From Halovivax ruber XH-70 (GTDB lineage: Archaea; Halobacteriota; Halobacteria; Halobacteriales; Natrialbaceae): a DNA stretch of 64,000 nt. Shown here in pieces: positions 28,157-36,145 of this stretch (position 1 is its first letter; every line of letters starts with the position of its first letter). Under the pieces are notes generated by a model. The model had not been told where the DNA came from and made no database searches. It saw nothing but the letters and a program-made list of their open reading frames with translations. The stretch is from assembly GCF_000328525.1 (NCBI RefSeq), contig NC_019964.1:62001-126000 (forward strand), in the 5' to 3' direction. The position numbers and the translations under genes were made by a program.

Positions 28157-29832
28157 GCGCCCGCGAGACGTTCTCGAAGTGGTGGCGGATCGCCGTCCTC
28201 GTGTTGCTGGTAAGCGTCGCCCTGTACGCGCTGTTCATCCCCGGCGGAATGTTCGGCTCGGCCGACGATGGACCCGTCGGCGACGCGAACGAGACCGAAA
28301 CCGACGACTCGCTGCACAACCTCGTTTTCGGCCTCGATCTCGATGGTGGGGCCCGCATCAGCGCGCCGGCGACTGGGATGACCGTCGACGACGTCACGCT
28401 GGACCACGGCGGGACACCCGAACAGGCCCAGCAGGCGGGTAGCGACCTGGAAAGCACCCTCAGGGAGTCGTTCCAGTCGGAGTACGACGACTTCCAGGCT
28501 GCCGACGTCACGGTCCGGTACCACCAGGGCGACGACAGCTACACCGTCGAAGTGTTCAACGACAACGTCTCGGCGGCCGCGTTCGCCGAGACCCTCTCGG
28601 CGGAGGGCCACGATGTCTCCGAGAGCGACGTCGAGAACCGCGTGACCGAGGAGACGCGATCGTCGATGGTCTCCGTCATCACGAGCAAACTCAACCAGGC
28701 CGGCCTCTCCGGTGGACAAGCCTACACCACGGAGACGCTCGGCGGCGAGCACTACATCGTCGCGGAGGCGCCGGGCTATACGGCCGAGGAACTCCGGGCA
28801 CTGCTCGAACAGCGCGGCTCCATCGAAGTCCGGGCGTACGTTCCCGACGGGAACGGGAGTCAAGAAAACATCACGCTGCTCCAGCAGGAAGACTTCGACA
28901 ACATCGAGCCAGCTGAGTACGACAACGAACGGAATCAACACCAGGTCGGTGTGACGCTGCACGACGGCCCTGCGGCCGAGTTCGAGTCGCAGATGAACGA
29001 TATCGGCTTCACCACGGAGGGTGTCGAACAGTGTTCGATTCGACAAAATGCTGACGGGAACTACGACTTCTCCGACAGCGGTGACCAGTGGTGTCTCTTG
29101 ACCATGTCCGACGGCGAGGTCGTCAGTGCCCTGGGGCTGGACAGGGGGCTCGCGACAAGCATGCAGTCCGGAGAGTGGAAAAACAACCCGCGGTACAACA
29201 TGGTAACCGGGAGCGGCGAGGGGAACGAGGAGGCTGCCCAGCACGCGCGCGAAATCTCGATGAACCTTCAGGCCGGTGCGCTGGACGCTCCGCTCGACTT
29301 CGGGAACGCGCAGGTGATGTCCGTGCAGTCGTCACTCGGTGACCAGTACAAGACCGATTCGGTACTGATCGGCCTCGTCGCGGTGTTCGCCGTCAGCGGG
29401 ATGGTCTACGTCCGCTATCGCGACCCGCGCGTCGCGCTGCCGATGATCCTGACGGCGCTGTCGGAGGTCGTTATCCTGCTCGGCGTGGCCGCCGCGGCGG
29501 AGATGGCGATCACGCTCGCACACGTCGCCGGGTTCATCGCGGTCGTCGGGACGGGGGTGGACGACCTCGTCATCATCGCCGACGAGGTGATGGACGAGGG
29601 TGCGGTCAGCCAGGCCCGGATCTTCGACAACCGCTTCCGCAAGGCGTTCTGGACGATCGGTGCCGCGGCGGCGACGACGATCATCGCCATGAGCCCGCTG
29701 GCCGTTTCGAGCAGCCTCGGTGACCTCCAGGGCTTCGCCATCATCACCATCCTCGGCGTCCTCATCGGCGTCTTCGTCACCCGGCCGGCCTACGGCTCGA
29801 TCCTCCGGAAACTGTTGACGAGCGAGGAGTAA
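28153..29832 (+). CDS. secD: Protein-export membrane protein SecD
   Basis: 559 residues. One N-terminal helix (VLVLLVSVALYALFIPGGMF), then LVFGLDLDGGARIS, the signature of the first periplasmic domain, a long P1 domain, and five C-terminal helices (IGLVAVFAVSGMVYVRYRDP onwards). The helix-4 motif GFIAVVGTGVDDLVIIADEV carries the Asp pair used for proton relay. The start at 28153 overlaps the secF stop by four bases and is preceded by GGGGGTGA, a good ribosome-binding site. Confidence 0.95.
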   Translation: MSARETFSKWWRIAVLVLLVSVALYALFIPGGMFGSADDGPVGDANETETDDSLHNLVFGLDLDGGARISAPATGMTVDDVTLDHGGTPEQAQQAGSDLESTLRESFQSEYDDFQAADVTVRYHQGDDSYTVEVFNDNVSAAAFAETLSAEGHDVSESDVENRVTEETRSSMVSVITSKLNQAGLSGGQAYTTETLGGEHYIVAEAPGYTAEELRALLEQRGSIEVRAYVPDGNGSQENITLLQQEDFDNIEPAEYDNERNQHQVGVTLHDGPAAEFESQMNDIGFTTEGVEQCSIRQNADGNYDFSDSGDQWCLLTMSDGEVVSALGLDRGLATSMQSGEWKNNPRYNMVTGSGEGNEEAAQHAREISMNLQAGALDAPLDFGNAQVMSVQSSLGDQYKTDSVLIGLVAVFAVSGMVYVRYRDPRVALPMILTALSEVVILLGVAAAAEMAITLAHVAGFIAVVGTGVDDLVIIADEVMDEGAVSQARIFDNRFRKAFWTIGAAAATTIIAMSPLAVSSSLGDLQGFAIITILGVLIGVFVTRPAYGSILRKLLTSEE

Positions 29833-30041
29833 CGGACCGCTCTCTCGTTCGACCCGTCGCTCACGCAGTTTTCTAGCCGCGTTCACCTGAACCCGGAGTT
29901 CTCGGTGTGCCGTTCGAGTGAGTCTGCCAGATGATGCTGACAGCCGCTGGTGCCCGGTCATCGACCGATAGCGAGCATCAGGGATGCCCATTCATGTGGA
30001 TGTGGGCACATTTTCACACCAAGGGGTTCAATTTCGACGTA

Positions 30042-30206
30042 ATGACCGATGACGAACTCAGGCCGGCCGACCGCGATCCACACACGGGAATCGATCTCCC
30101 GATTCCGGAGGGAAACGCTCGCCGGTGGGCCGTCTTCGCGCTCCTCGCAGTCATCGCGTTCGGGACACTCGTATGGCTGCTCGACCTGTTCCTCACGCTC
30201 CTGTAG
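30042..30206 (+). CDS. Small single-helix membrane protein
   Basis: 54 residues: an acidic N-terminal half (MTDDELRPADRDPHTGIDLP) and one C-terminal hydrophobic helix (WAVFALLAVIAFGTLVWLLDLFLTLL). No family recognised. It is convergent with truA. The 209 bases upstream (29833-30041) hold no other gene; an in-frame ATG at 29931 exists but the added sequence is not acidic. Confidence 0.55.
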   Translation: MTDDELRPADRDPHTGIDLPIPEGNARRWAVFALLAVIAFGTLVWLLDLFLTLL

Positions 30207-30241
30207 CCGAATCGGCTGCCGTAGCGGCTCGATGCCGCTGA

Positions 30242-31144
30242 TCACCGAACCCCGTCTCGAAGCTGTCCGGCGACCCGGCTACCGACCTCACGGTCGATCC
30301 GGCGTTGCTCGAACACGTGTTGGGCGCTCGCCGCCGCCTCTTCATCGGCGGCGAACTCGATGTTGGGGTAGGTCACGTCCGTGAGGACGAGCGGTTCCGG
30401 CGGCGCGGGCGGAATACCCTCGTGACCCGGGAGTGACTCGGAGGTCAGGACGCGATCGATCTTCTCGAGCGGGGCCTCGCTCGTCCCCACCCGGTGGAGG
30501 AGGGTAACGAGCCGGCGGACGAGCTGGCGTGCGAAGCCGCCCGCCTGGACGGTCACGGTGAGAACGTCCCCGTCCCGATCGGCCGCGAGCGAGAGCGTCC
30601 GCTCGGTTCCCTCGTCGTCCGGCGTGAGGTTGTGATAGTCGTTGGTGCCGGCGAGGGCGTCGAGCGCCTCGTGGAACCGGGCGTCGTCGACGCGACGTTC
30701 GTGGGTGGTAGCAAGTTTTCCCCGGTTCCGATCGTTCCCGCTCTCGGCTGGTGCGTACAGGTGGTACGTGTAGGTCCGCGCCGTCGCGTCGTGGGTCGCG
30801 TGGAACGAGTCGGGCACGTCGGCGCTGGCCCAGGCCCGGATCTCAGCGGGGAGTTCAGCGTTGAGCGCTCGCGGGGTGAGCCACTCGGGCGCGTCGAACG
30901 CGACGGTCTGGACGAGCGCGGAGACGCTGGCGTCGGTGCGCCCTGCGGCGGCATAGCCCTGCGGGCGGTCCGGGACGGGTCCGGCAGACTGACTGTCGCT
31001 GGCCGAGGTCGACGCCGCCGCAGGGCGGTACGCGTCGAGCGCCCGGAGCGCGTCGAAGAGGGCGTCCTCGACGGTCGCGACGTTGGGCTGGCGCTGGAAG
31101 CCGAAGTAGTCGCGACCGTCGTAGGCGAGCCGGTAGGCGCGCAT
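30242..31144 (-). CDS. truA: tRNA pseudouridine synthase TruA
   Basis: 300 residues. TruA makes pseudouridine at positions 38-40 in the anticodon arm. The catalytic Asp lies in AAAGRTDASVSALVQTVAF (~83). Other family segments are YRLAYDGRDYFGFQRQPN at the N-terminus, ARTYTYHLY, YHNLTPDDEGTERT and GGFARQLVRRLVTLL. Residues ~45-65 are a Ser/Ala insert common in haloarchaea. The ATG at 31144 is the family start. Confidence 0.94.
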   Translation of the reverse strand: MRAYRLAYDGRDYFGFQRQPNVATVEDALFDALRALDAYRPAAASTSASDSQSAGPVPDRPQGYAAAGRTDASVSALVQTVAFDAPEWLTPRALNAELPAEIRAWASADVPDSFHATHDATARTYTYHLYAPAESGNDRNRGKLATTHERRVDDARFHEALDALAGTNDYHNLTPDDEGTERTLSLAADRDGDVLTVTVQAGGFARQLVRRLVTLLHRVGTSEAPLEKIDRVLTSESLPGHEGIPPAPPEPLVLTDVTYPNIEFAADEEAAASAQHVFEQRRIDREVGSRVAGQLRDGVR

Positions 31145-31267
31145 CGTGGCCGAATTGCGCCGCGATCGGGTTAGCTCCGTCGGGACCGATGTCGGGTGCT
31201 GGCGCGACTGACCCCCTGCGTACGCCGGGGCGGTGACCTTCCCCGCCTCTGGCGCAGATAGGGTACC

Positions 31268-32788
31268 ATGACGACGCACGGCGATTCGGCGGACGACGAA
31301 GAGCGCCATGGCAATGGGCGGTCCGACCTGCAGGAAACGGACAGACCGAACGTCTGTCTGGTCGTTCTCGACACCGCGCGGGCGAGCGACGTCGACGCGG
31401 CGACGATGCCGACGCTCACCCAACTCGGCGACGAGGGGACCCGATTCGAACGCGCGTTCTCGACGGCCCCGTGGACGGTCCCGTCGCACGCCTCGCTCTT
31501 TACGGGGACGTACACGAGCGAGCACGGGACCCACGGCGGCCACCAGGTGCTCGACGATCGGTTGCGGACGCTCCCGGAGGCGTTCGCGGCTGCGGGCTAC
31601 GAGACGGTCGGCGTCTCGAACAACACCTGGATCACCGCCGAGTTCGGCTTCGATCGCGGGTTCGACGACCTCCGACGGGGATGGCAGTATCGCCAGTCCG
31701 ACACCGACATGGGAACCGTCGTTCGCGGCGAGTGCCTCTCCGAGAAGCTCCGGGCCGCCCGCGAGCGCCTCTTCGAGGGCAATCCGCTGGTGAATCTGGC
31801 GAACGTCGTCTACAGTGAGTTCCTCCAGCCGGCGGGCGACGACGGCGCCGCCCGGAGCGTCGACTGGATCGACTCGTGGTTGCGTCGGCGCTCGACCGAC
31901 GAGCCGTTCTTCTGCTTCTGTAATCTCATCGAACCCCACGTCGTCTACGATCCACCCCAGTCCTCCGCCGAGGCGTTTCTCCCGTCGGGCGTCTCACACG
32001 AGGATGCTCGTGCAATTCGGCAGGACCCCCGTGCATTCGACTGTGGGGAGTACAGTCTCGACGAGGAGGACTTCGCGGCCCTCCGCGGACTGTATCGCGG
32101 CTCGCTCGCGTACGCCGACGCCCAGCTGGCCCGGCTGCGCGAGTCGCTCGAAGCGGCTGGCGCGTTGGAGAACACGATCGTCGTGGTCTGTGGCGACCAC
32201 GGGGAACACGTCGGCGAACGCGGCTTCTTCGGCCACCAGTACAACCTCTACGACACCCTCTTGCACGTCCCGCTGGTGGTCCACGGCGGCCCGTTCACTG
32301 ATGGGACATCCCGTCGTGACCTCGTCCAGCTGCTGGACCTCCCTGAAACGCTGCTCGACGTGACGGGCGTGTCGGACCCGGCACTTCGGGCACAGGGCGC
32401 CGGCCGATCACTCCATCCCGGTGCCGACGAATCCCCGAGAGACGCCGTCTTCGCCGAGTACGTCGCACCGCAGCCGTCGATCGAGCGCCTCGAAGCTCGC
32501 TTCGGCGAGGTACCCGACCGCGTCCGCGCGTTCGACCGTCGCCTCCGGGCGATCCGGACGACCGAATACAAGTACGTCGAGGGCTCGGACGGCTTTCGTC
32601 GCCTTCACTATCTCCCGACCGACCCCGACGAACGCCGCGATATCGCCGCCGAGAACCCGTCGGTGGTGGCCGACCTCTCGGCCAGGCTGGACGCGCAGCT
32701 TGCAAGCGTCGACCACACGCCGCAGACGGAACCCGTCGCGATGAGTGACGGGACGAAGCAGCGCCTGGCCGATCTGGGCTATCGCTAG
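31268..32788 (+). CDS. Sulfatase-like hydrolase (alkaline phosphatase superfamily), Thr at the nucleophile position
   Basis: 506 residues without a signal peptide, so probably cytoplasmic. Metal-site motifs are NVCLVVLDTARASD (first Asp) and VVCGDHGEHVGERGFFGHQ (Asp-His pair), and the central GYETVGVSNNTWIT is typical. The nucleophile motif reads APWTVPSHASLFTG, aligning Thr with the Cys or Ser that becomes formylglycine in true sulfatases (C/S-x-P-x-R), and His replaces the Arg. It probably hydrolyses a phosphate, phosphonate or sulfate ester directly through Thr. The substrate is unknown. It has no operon partner and is divergent from truA. Confidence 0.85.
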   Translation: MTTHGDSADDEERHGNGRSDLQETDRPNVCLVVLDTARASDVDAATMPTLTQLGDEGTRFERAFSTAPWTVPSHASLFTGTYTSEHGTHGGHQVLDDRLRTLPEAFAAAGYETVGVSNNTWITAEFGFDRGFDDLRRGWQYRQSDTDMGTVVRGECLSEKLRAARERLFEGNPLVNLANVVYSEFLQPAGDDGAARSVDWIDSWLRRRSTDEPFFCFCNLIEPHVVYDPPQSSAEAFLPSGVSHEDARAIRQDPRAFDCGEYSLDEEDFAALRGLYRGSLAYADAQLARLRESLEAAGALENTIVVVCGDHGEHVGERGFFGHQYNLYDTLLHVPLVVHGGPFTDGTSRRDLVQLLDLPETLLDVTGVSDPALRAQGAGRSLHPGADESPRDAVFAEYVAPQPSIERLEARFGEVPDRVRAFDRRLRAIRTTEYKYVEGSDGFRRLHYLPTDPDERRDIAAENPSVVADLSARLDAQLASVDHTPQTEPVAMSDGTKQRLADLGYR

Positions 32789-32838
32789 CCGCGTCGCTAT
32801 CCGACCTGGCGCGACGGAGAATGGGATCGCGATGCGAC

Positions 32839-33165
32839 TTACTGTGCCACGTTGTAGTCGACGTGAACGGTGGGTGTACTCTCCGATTCCGGTGCGGGGA
32901 CGCCGTTCCAGTCGACGAGGTTGACGGTGGCCAACTCGCCGGAGAAGCGAAGACGGGTGATGCCGACTTCGAGCGTTCCCTCGGCGGCTGATCCGGAGAC
33001 GATCGTCCCGTCGGCGACGGGGTCGTCGGAGGCGGCCTCGATCTCGCCGTCGACGGTGACCTCGAACGACGAGGGGACGCCGCGACCGACGATCGTCACG
33101 AGATTTGGAAGCGGTTCGTCTGTGGTCGACTGCGTACCGGTCCGTACCGGCGTGTCGCGTGCCAT
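32839..33165 (-). CDS. Small haloarchaeal beta-rich protein of unknown function
   Basis: 108 residues, soluble, with a repeated beta-strand pattern (VTIVGRGVPSSFEVTVDGEI, TIVSGSAAEGTLEVGITRLRFSGEL, PTVHVDY). The C-terminal VPAPESESTPTVHVDYN resembles a family common in haloarchaea, but I cannot name it. No signal peptide, no catalytic motif. It is convergent with the sulfatase-like gene. Confidence 0.65.
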   Translation of the reverse strand: MARDTPVRTGTQSTTDEPLPNLVTIVGRGVPSSFEVTVDGEIEAASDDPVADGTIVSGSAAEGTLEVGITRLRFSGELATVNLVDWNGVPAPESESTPTVHVDYNVAQ

Positions 33166-33630
33166 ATCGGGAAACGCCGGGGCCCCACCATAAGTCTTCT
33201 AGTCGAAGGCCACAAACGTTCACGAAAGTAGGGAAGATATGGATTTTATTGGTATTGTTCTGTGACTGTCTTCGAGTTTATACAGTAATTTGGGGTTACG
33301 GTCGACCAGGTCGTCTCAGGTACCGCTGCTGGAGCGTCTGCGAGTCGAAACCGTCGGCCCCGTCGCCAGTGTTCACTCGATGTGACGGAGGGGCCAGCTG
33401 ACCCATCGCCCACCGCTGGTCCGCTCGGTGGCCAGGCGGGAACCGTGTCGACGCCTGTGTCTCCGGCGACGAGGACAGCGAGCGTCGAACGTGCCGCGGC
33501 TGGTTACTGTCGGATATGTGGCCCGTCACGCTCCTGTATCGTCCCCGCTACTCCGCTGGTATGGGTGGCCTAGGAATCGTACGGCGGGAGTAACAACGGT
33601 CTGTCGGATGGAGTGTCTCTTCGGTTGTCG
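33166..33630. other. Intergenic region without a gene
   Basis: The first 130 bases are AT-rich and include TTTTATTGG and TTTATACAG, likely promoter or terminator sequence. The rest is GC-rich, with short open frames on both strands that have no protein-like composition. No repeat or RNA gene was recognised. Confidence 0.5.
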
Positions 33631-33906
33631 ATGCACGAACTCACCGGGTTTCAACGCGACCTGCTGTACGTAATCGCCGCGGCCGACCAGCCGTCCGGCC
33701 AGGACGTCAAATCAGAGATCGAGGGCTACTACAGCGCCGACATCAATCACGGTCGGCTCTATCCGAACCTCGATACCCTCGTCAATCGGGGACTGGTCGA
33801 AAAAGGCCAGCTCGACCGGCGGACGAACTACTACGACATCACGGGAGAAGGCGAGCAACTGATTCGGGAACGACGCGAGTGGGAATCACAGTACGTCGAT
33901 ACGTGA
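33631..33906 (+). CDS. PadR-family winged-helix regulator
   Basis: 91 residues comprising a single winged helix: TGFQRDLLYVIAAADQPSGQDVKSEIEGYY, then INHGRLYPNLDTLVNRGLVEKGQLDRRTNYYDIT, which is the PadR signature. The usual C-terminal dimerisation helix is short, as in many haloarchaeal members. Expected role: DNA-binding repressor with an unknown ligand. It stands alone; the gap to hyuB (289 bases) holds no gene. Confidence 0.88.
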   Translation: MHELTGFQRDLLYVIAAADQPSGQDVKSEIEGYYSADINHGRLYPNLDTLVNRGLVEKGQLDRRTNYYDITGEGEQLIRERREWESQYVDT

Positions 33907-34195
33907 TCGGTCACGATCGCGTGCTGGCCACCCCTCCTCGTCACCCACGACGTCCCTGACAGCGCCGCGGCGGGCCGGCCCCCGTTCCGTCGCGAGCGGC
34001 GCCGACGGTCGGTTGTGCGGCGCGAGGCCTCGACAGCCTCGCGACCGGCCGGTCGGCACTGTCGGCATCGACAGCAAGGTGTCCCCGTTCGGCCAGCGTC
34101 GCGGCCCCGTCGGCGCCGCCCTGGCCACCTCTCCTGGTGCAGCATCGGTCGCAGGTCGATGATCCGACACACTCGGTCCCTTCGTGACGATGCGC

Positions 34196-36145
34196 TCATC
34201 GCGACCGCGCCGACTCGTCGTCATCGGCAGTCGCGTCTAAATCGGCCCCGGCGCGTTCGACGAGATCAGCGCCATATGCTTGCCGGGCGTCCTCGACCGA
34301 GAGCAGCCCATCGGCGAGATCGCGTCGGAGCGCAGCCGGGTCGCGGTCGGCTGGGTCGCCGTACCCGCCGCCACCCGGCGTCCGGATGCTGACGACGTCG
34401 CCGGCGTCGAGGCGTCGCGTGCACTTCGCCGGGAGCGCCTCGGCGTGTTCGTCGGGCTCGTCGACGTCGTCCGCGTCGCCCTGACGGGCCGCGGCGCTGT
34501 ACAGTACGTCCTCACCAGGAGCACCGTTTTCGCCGCCCGCGACGCCGTAGGGGGCGTGCGTTCGGCGGTCGGCGAGCAGACTGAACGCCGCCCCGGTCGA
34601 CCCTGTGGCCCGGACGCGGATGTCTCGCCGAAGGCCGAGGCCGCCACGGAACTCGCCTGCACCGCCGGTATCGGGCCGGTAGGCGTAGCGCTCGACGGAG
34701 AGCGGGTAGGCCGTTTCCAGCACCTCCGCCGGCGTGTTCATCGTGTTCGACATGTGGACGTGGACGCCATCCATCCCGTCGCCGTTCGCGTGCGCGCCGA
34801 AACCGCCTCCGCCGGTCTCGTAGAAGGCGTAGGGGTCGTCTGTCCGCGGGTCGACGCCGCCGAACGTGACGTTGTTCATCGTCCCCTGGCCCGCCGCGAG
34901 CGCGCGTTCCGGCGCGATTTCGGCGAGGGCGCCCAGGACGACGTCGGTCACGCGCTGGGAGGTCTCCAGGTTGCCACCGACGACCGCGGCCGGCGGTTCG
35001 GCGTCGACGACGGAACCCTCGGGCGTCTCGATGTCGATCGGCCGGTACGCGCCCGCGTTCGCGGGAATCTCGGGATCGGTCACGCAGCGCACCGCGTAGT
35101 ACGTCGCCGACGCCGTGACCGCGAAGACGGCGTTGATCGGTCCCGCGGTCTGGGCGTCCGTCCCGTCGAAGTCGACGGTGAGCGCGTCGCCGTCGATCGT
35201 CACGGTCGCCTCGATCCGGACGTCCTCGCTGGCGCGACCGTCGTCGTCCAGCACGTCGGCGTAGCCGTAGGTGCCGTCGGGCAGGTCAGCGATGGCCGCG
35301 CGCATCCGTTTTTCGGCGTAGTCCTGGACGGCATCGACGGCGGTTCGCAGGGTGTCGATGCCGTGGTCGGCCGCGAGCTCTAACAGTCGCGTCCGGCCGG
35401 TCTCGTTGGCCGCGTGCTGGGCGCGCAGGTCGCCCCGGCGCTCGTCTGGCGTGCGCACGTTCGCGAGGAGCAGGTCCACGACGTCGTCGACGACGTCGCC
35501 GCCGTCGTAGAGCTTCACCGGCGGGATCCGCAGCCCTTCCTGGTAGATCTCCGTCGAGTCGGCCGCGACGCTGCCCGCCCGCGAGCCGCCGATGTCGGCG
35601 TGGTGGGCGCGGTTGGCCGCGAAGCCAAGGAGTTCCAGGTCGTCCGTGACGGGTTCGCCGCCAGCACTTTCTCCGGCCGAATCGGCCGCGACCGCGCCGC
35701 CTGTCCCCCCGTCGTCGACGAAGATCGGCGTCACGAGCGTGAGGTCGGGCAGGTGGGCGCCGCCGCGGAACGGGTCGTTGAGGACGACAGCGTCGCCCGG
35801 AGAGAGCGTTTCCGGCGGGAACCGCTCCAGCGCGGCCGCGACGGAGAAGGGCATCGCGCCGAGGTGGACGGGCATCGTCTCGGCCTGACTCAGCATTTCG
35901 CCGTCGGCGTCGAACAGCGCGCACGAGCAGTCCTTGCGTTCCGTGATGTTCGGCGAGTAGCCCGTCCGGACCAGGTTCGCGTTCATCTCCTCGGCCACGG
36001 CCGCGAACGCGTTGCGAAGGACTTCTAGCGTGATCGGGTCGATGTCGTCGCTATCTGGGGCGCCATCCCGTTCGTCGTCACCGTCGTTCCCTTCGCCGTC
36101 GGTGGCCGCGCCACCGGCCACCCTCGGATCGGGTTCGTCGCTCAC
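34196..36145 (-). CDS. hyuB: Hydantoinase B / oxoprolinase subunit
   Basis: 649 residues. With HyuA it forms an ATP-dependent enzyme that opens hydantoin or 5-oxoproline rings. The family core starts at DPITLEVLRNAFAAVAEEMNANLVRTGYSPNI, preceded by a 35-residue acidic leader. Further segments are LNDPFRGGAHLPDLTLV, NRAHHADIGG, FDGTDAQTAGPINAVFAV and GGGGYGDPADRDP at the C-terminus. The GTG start at 36145 overlaps the hyuA stop by four bases, with GGAGGTGG just ahead as a ribosome-binding site, so it is translationally coupled. The exact substrate (N-methylhydantoin, oxoproline or another) cannot be read from sequence. Confidence 0.92.
   Translation of the reverse strand: MSDEPDPRVAGGAATDGEGNDGDDERDGAPDSDDIDPITLEVLRNAFAAVAEEMNANLVRTGYSPNITERKDCSCALFDADGEMLSQAETMPVHLGAMPFSVAAALERFPPETLSPGDAVVLNDPFRGGAHLPDLTLVTPIFVDDGGTGGAVAADSAGESAGGEPVTDDLELLGFAANRAHHADIGGSRAGSVAADSTEIYQEGLRIPPVKLYDGGDVVDDVVDLLLANVRTPDERRGDLRAQHAANETGRTRLLELAADHGIDTLRTAVDAVQDYAEKRMRAAIADLPDGTYGYADVLDDDGRASEDVRIEATVTIDGDALTVDFDGTDAQTAGPINAVFAVTASATYYAVRCVTDPEIPANAGAYRPIDIETPEGSVVDAEPPAAVVGGNLETSQRVTDVVLGALAEIAPERALAAGQGTMNNVTFGGVDPRTDDPYAFYETGGGGFGAHANGDGMDGVHVHMSNTMNTPAEVLETAYPLSVERYAYRPDTGGAGEFRGGLGLRRDIRVRATGSTGAAFSLLADRRTHAPYGVAGGENGAPGEDVLYSAAARQGDADDVDEPDEHAEALPAKCTRRLDAGDVVSIRTPGGGGYGDPADRDPAALRRDLADGLLSVEDARQAYGADLVERAGADLDATADDDESARSR

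Noticed and set aside
33296-33573. Short frames on both strands before the PadR gene
   Set aside because: They have no protein-like composition, ribosome-binding site or family resemblance.
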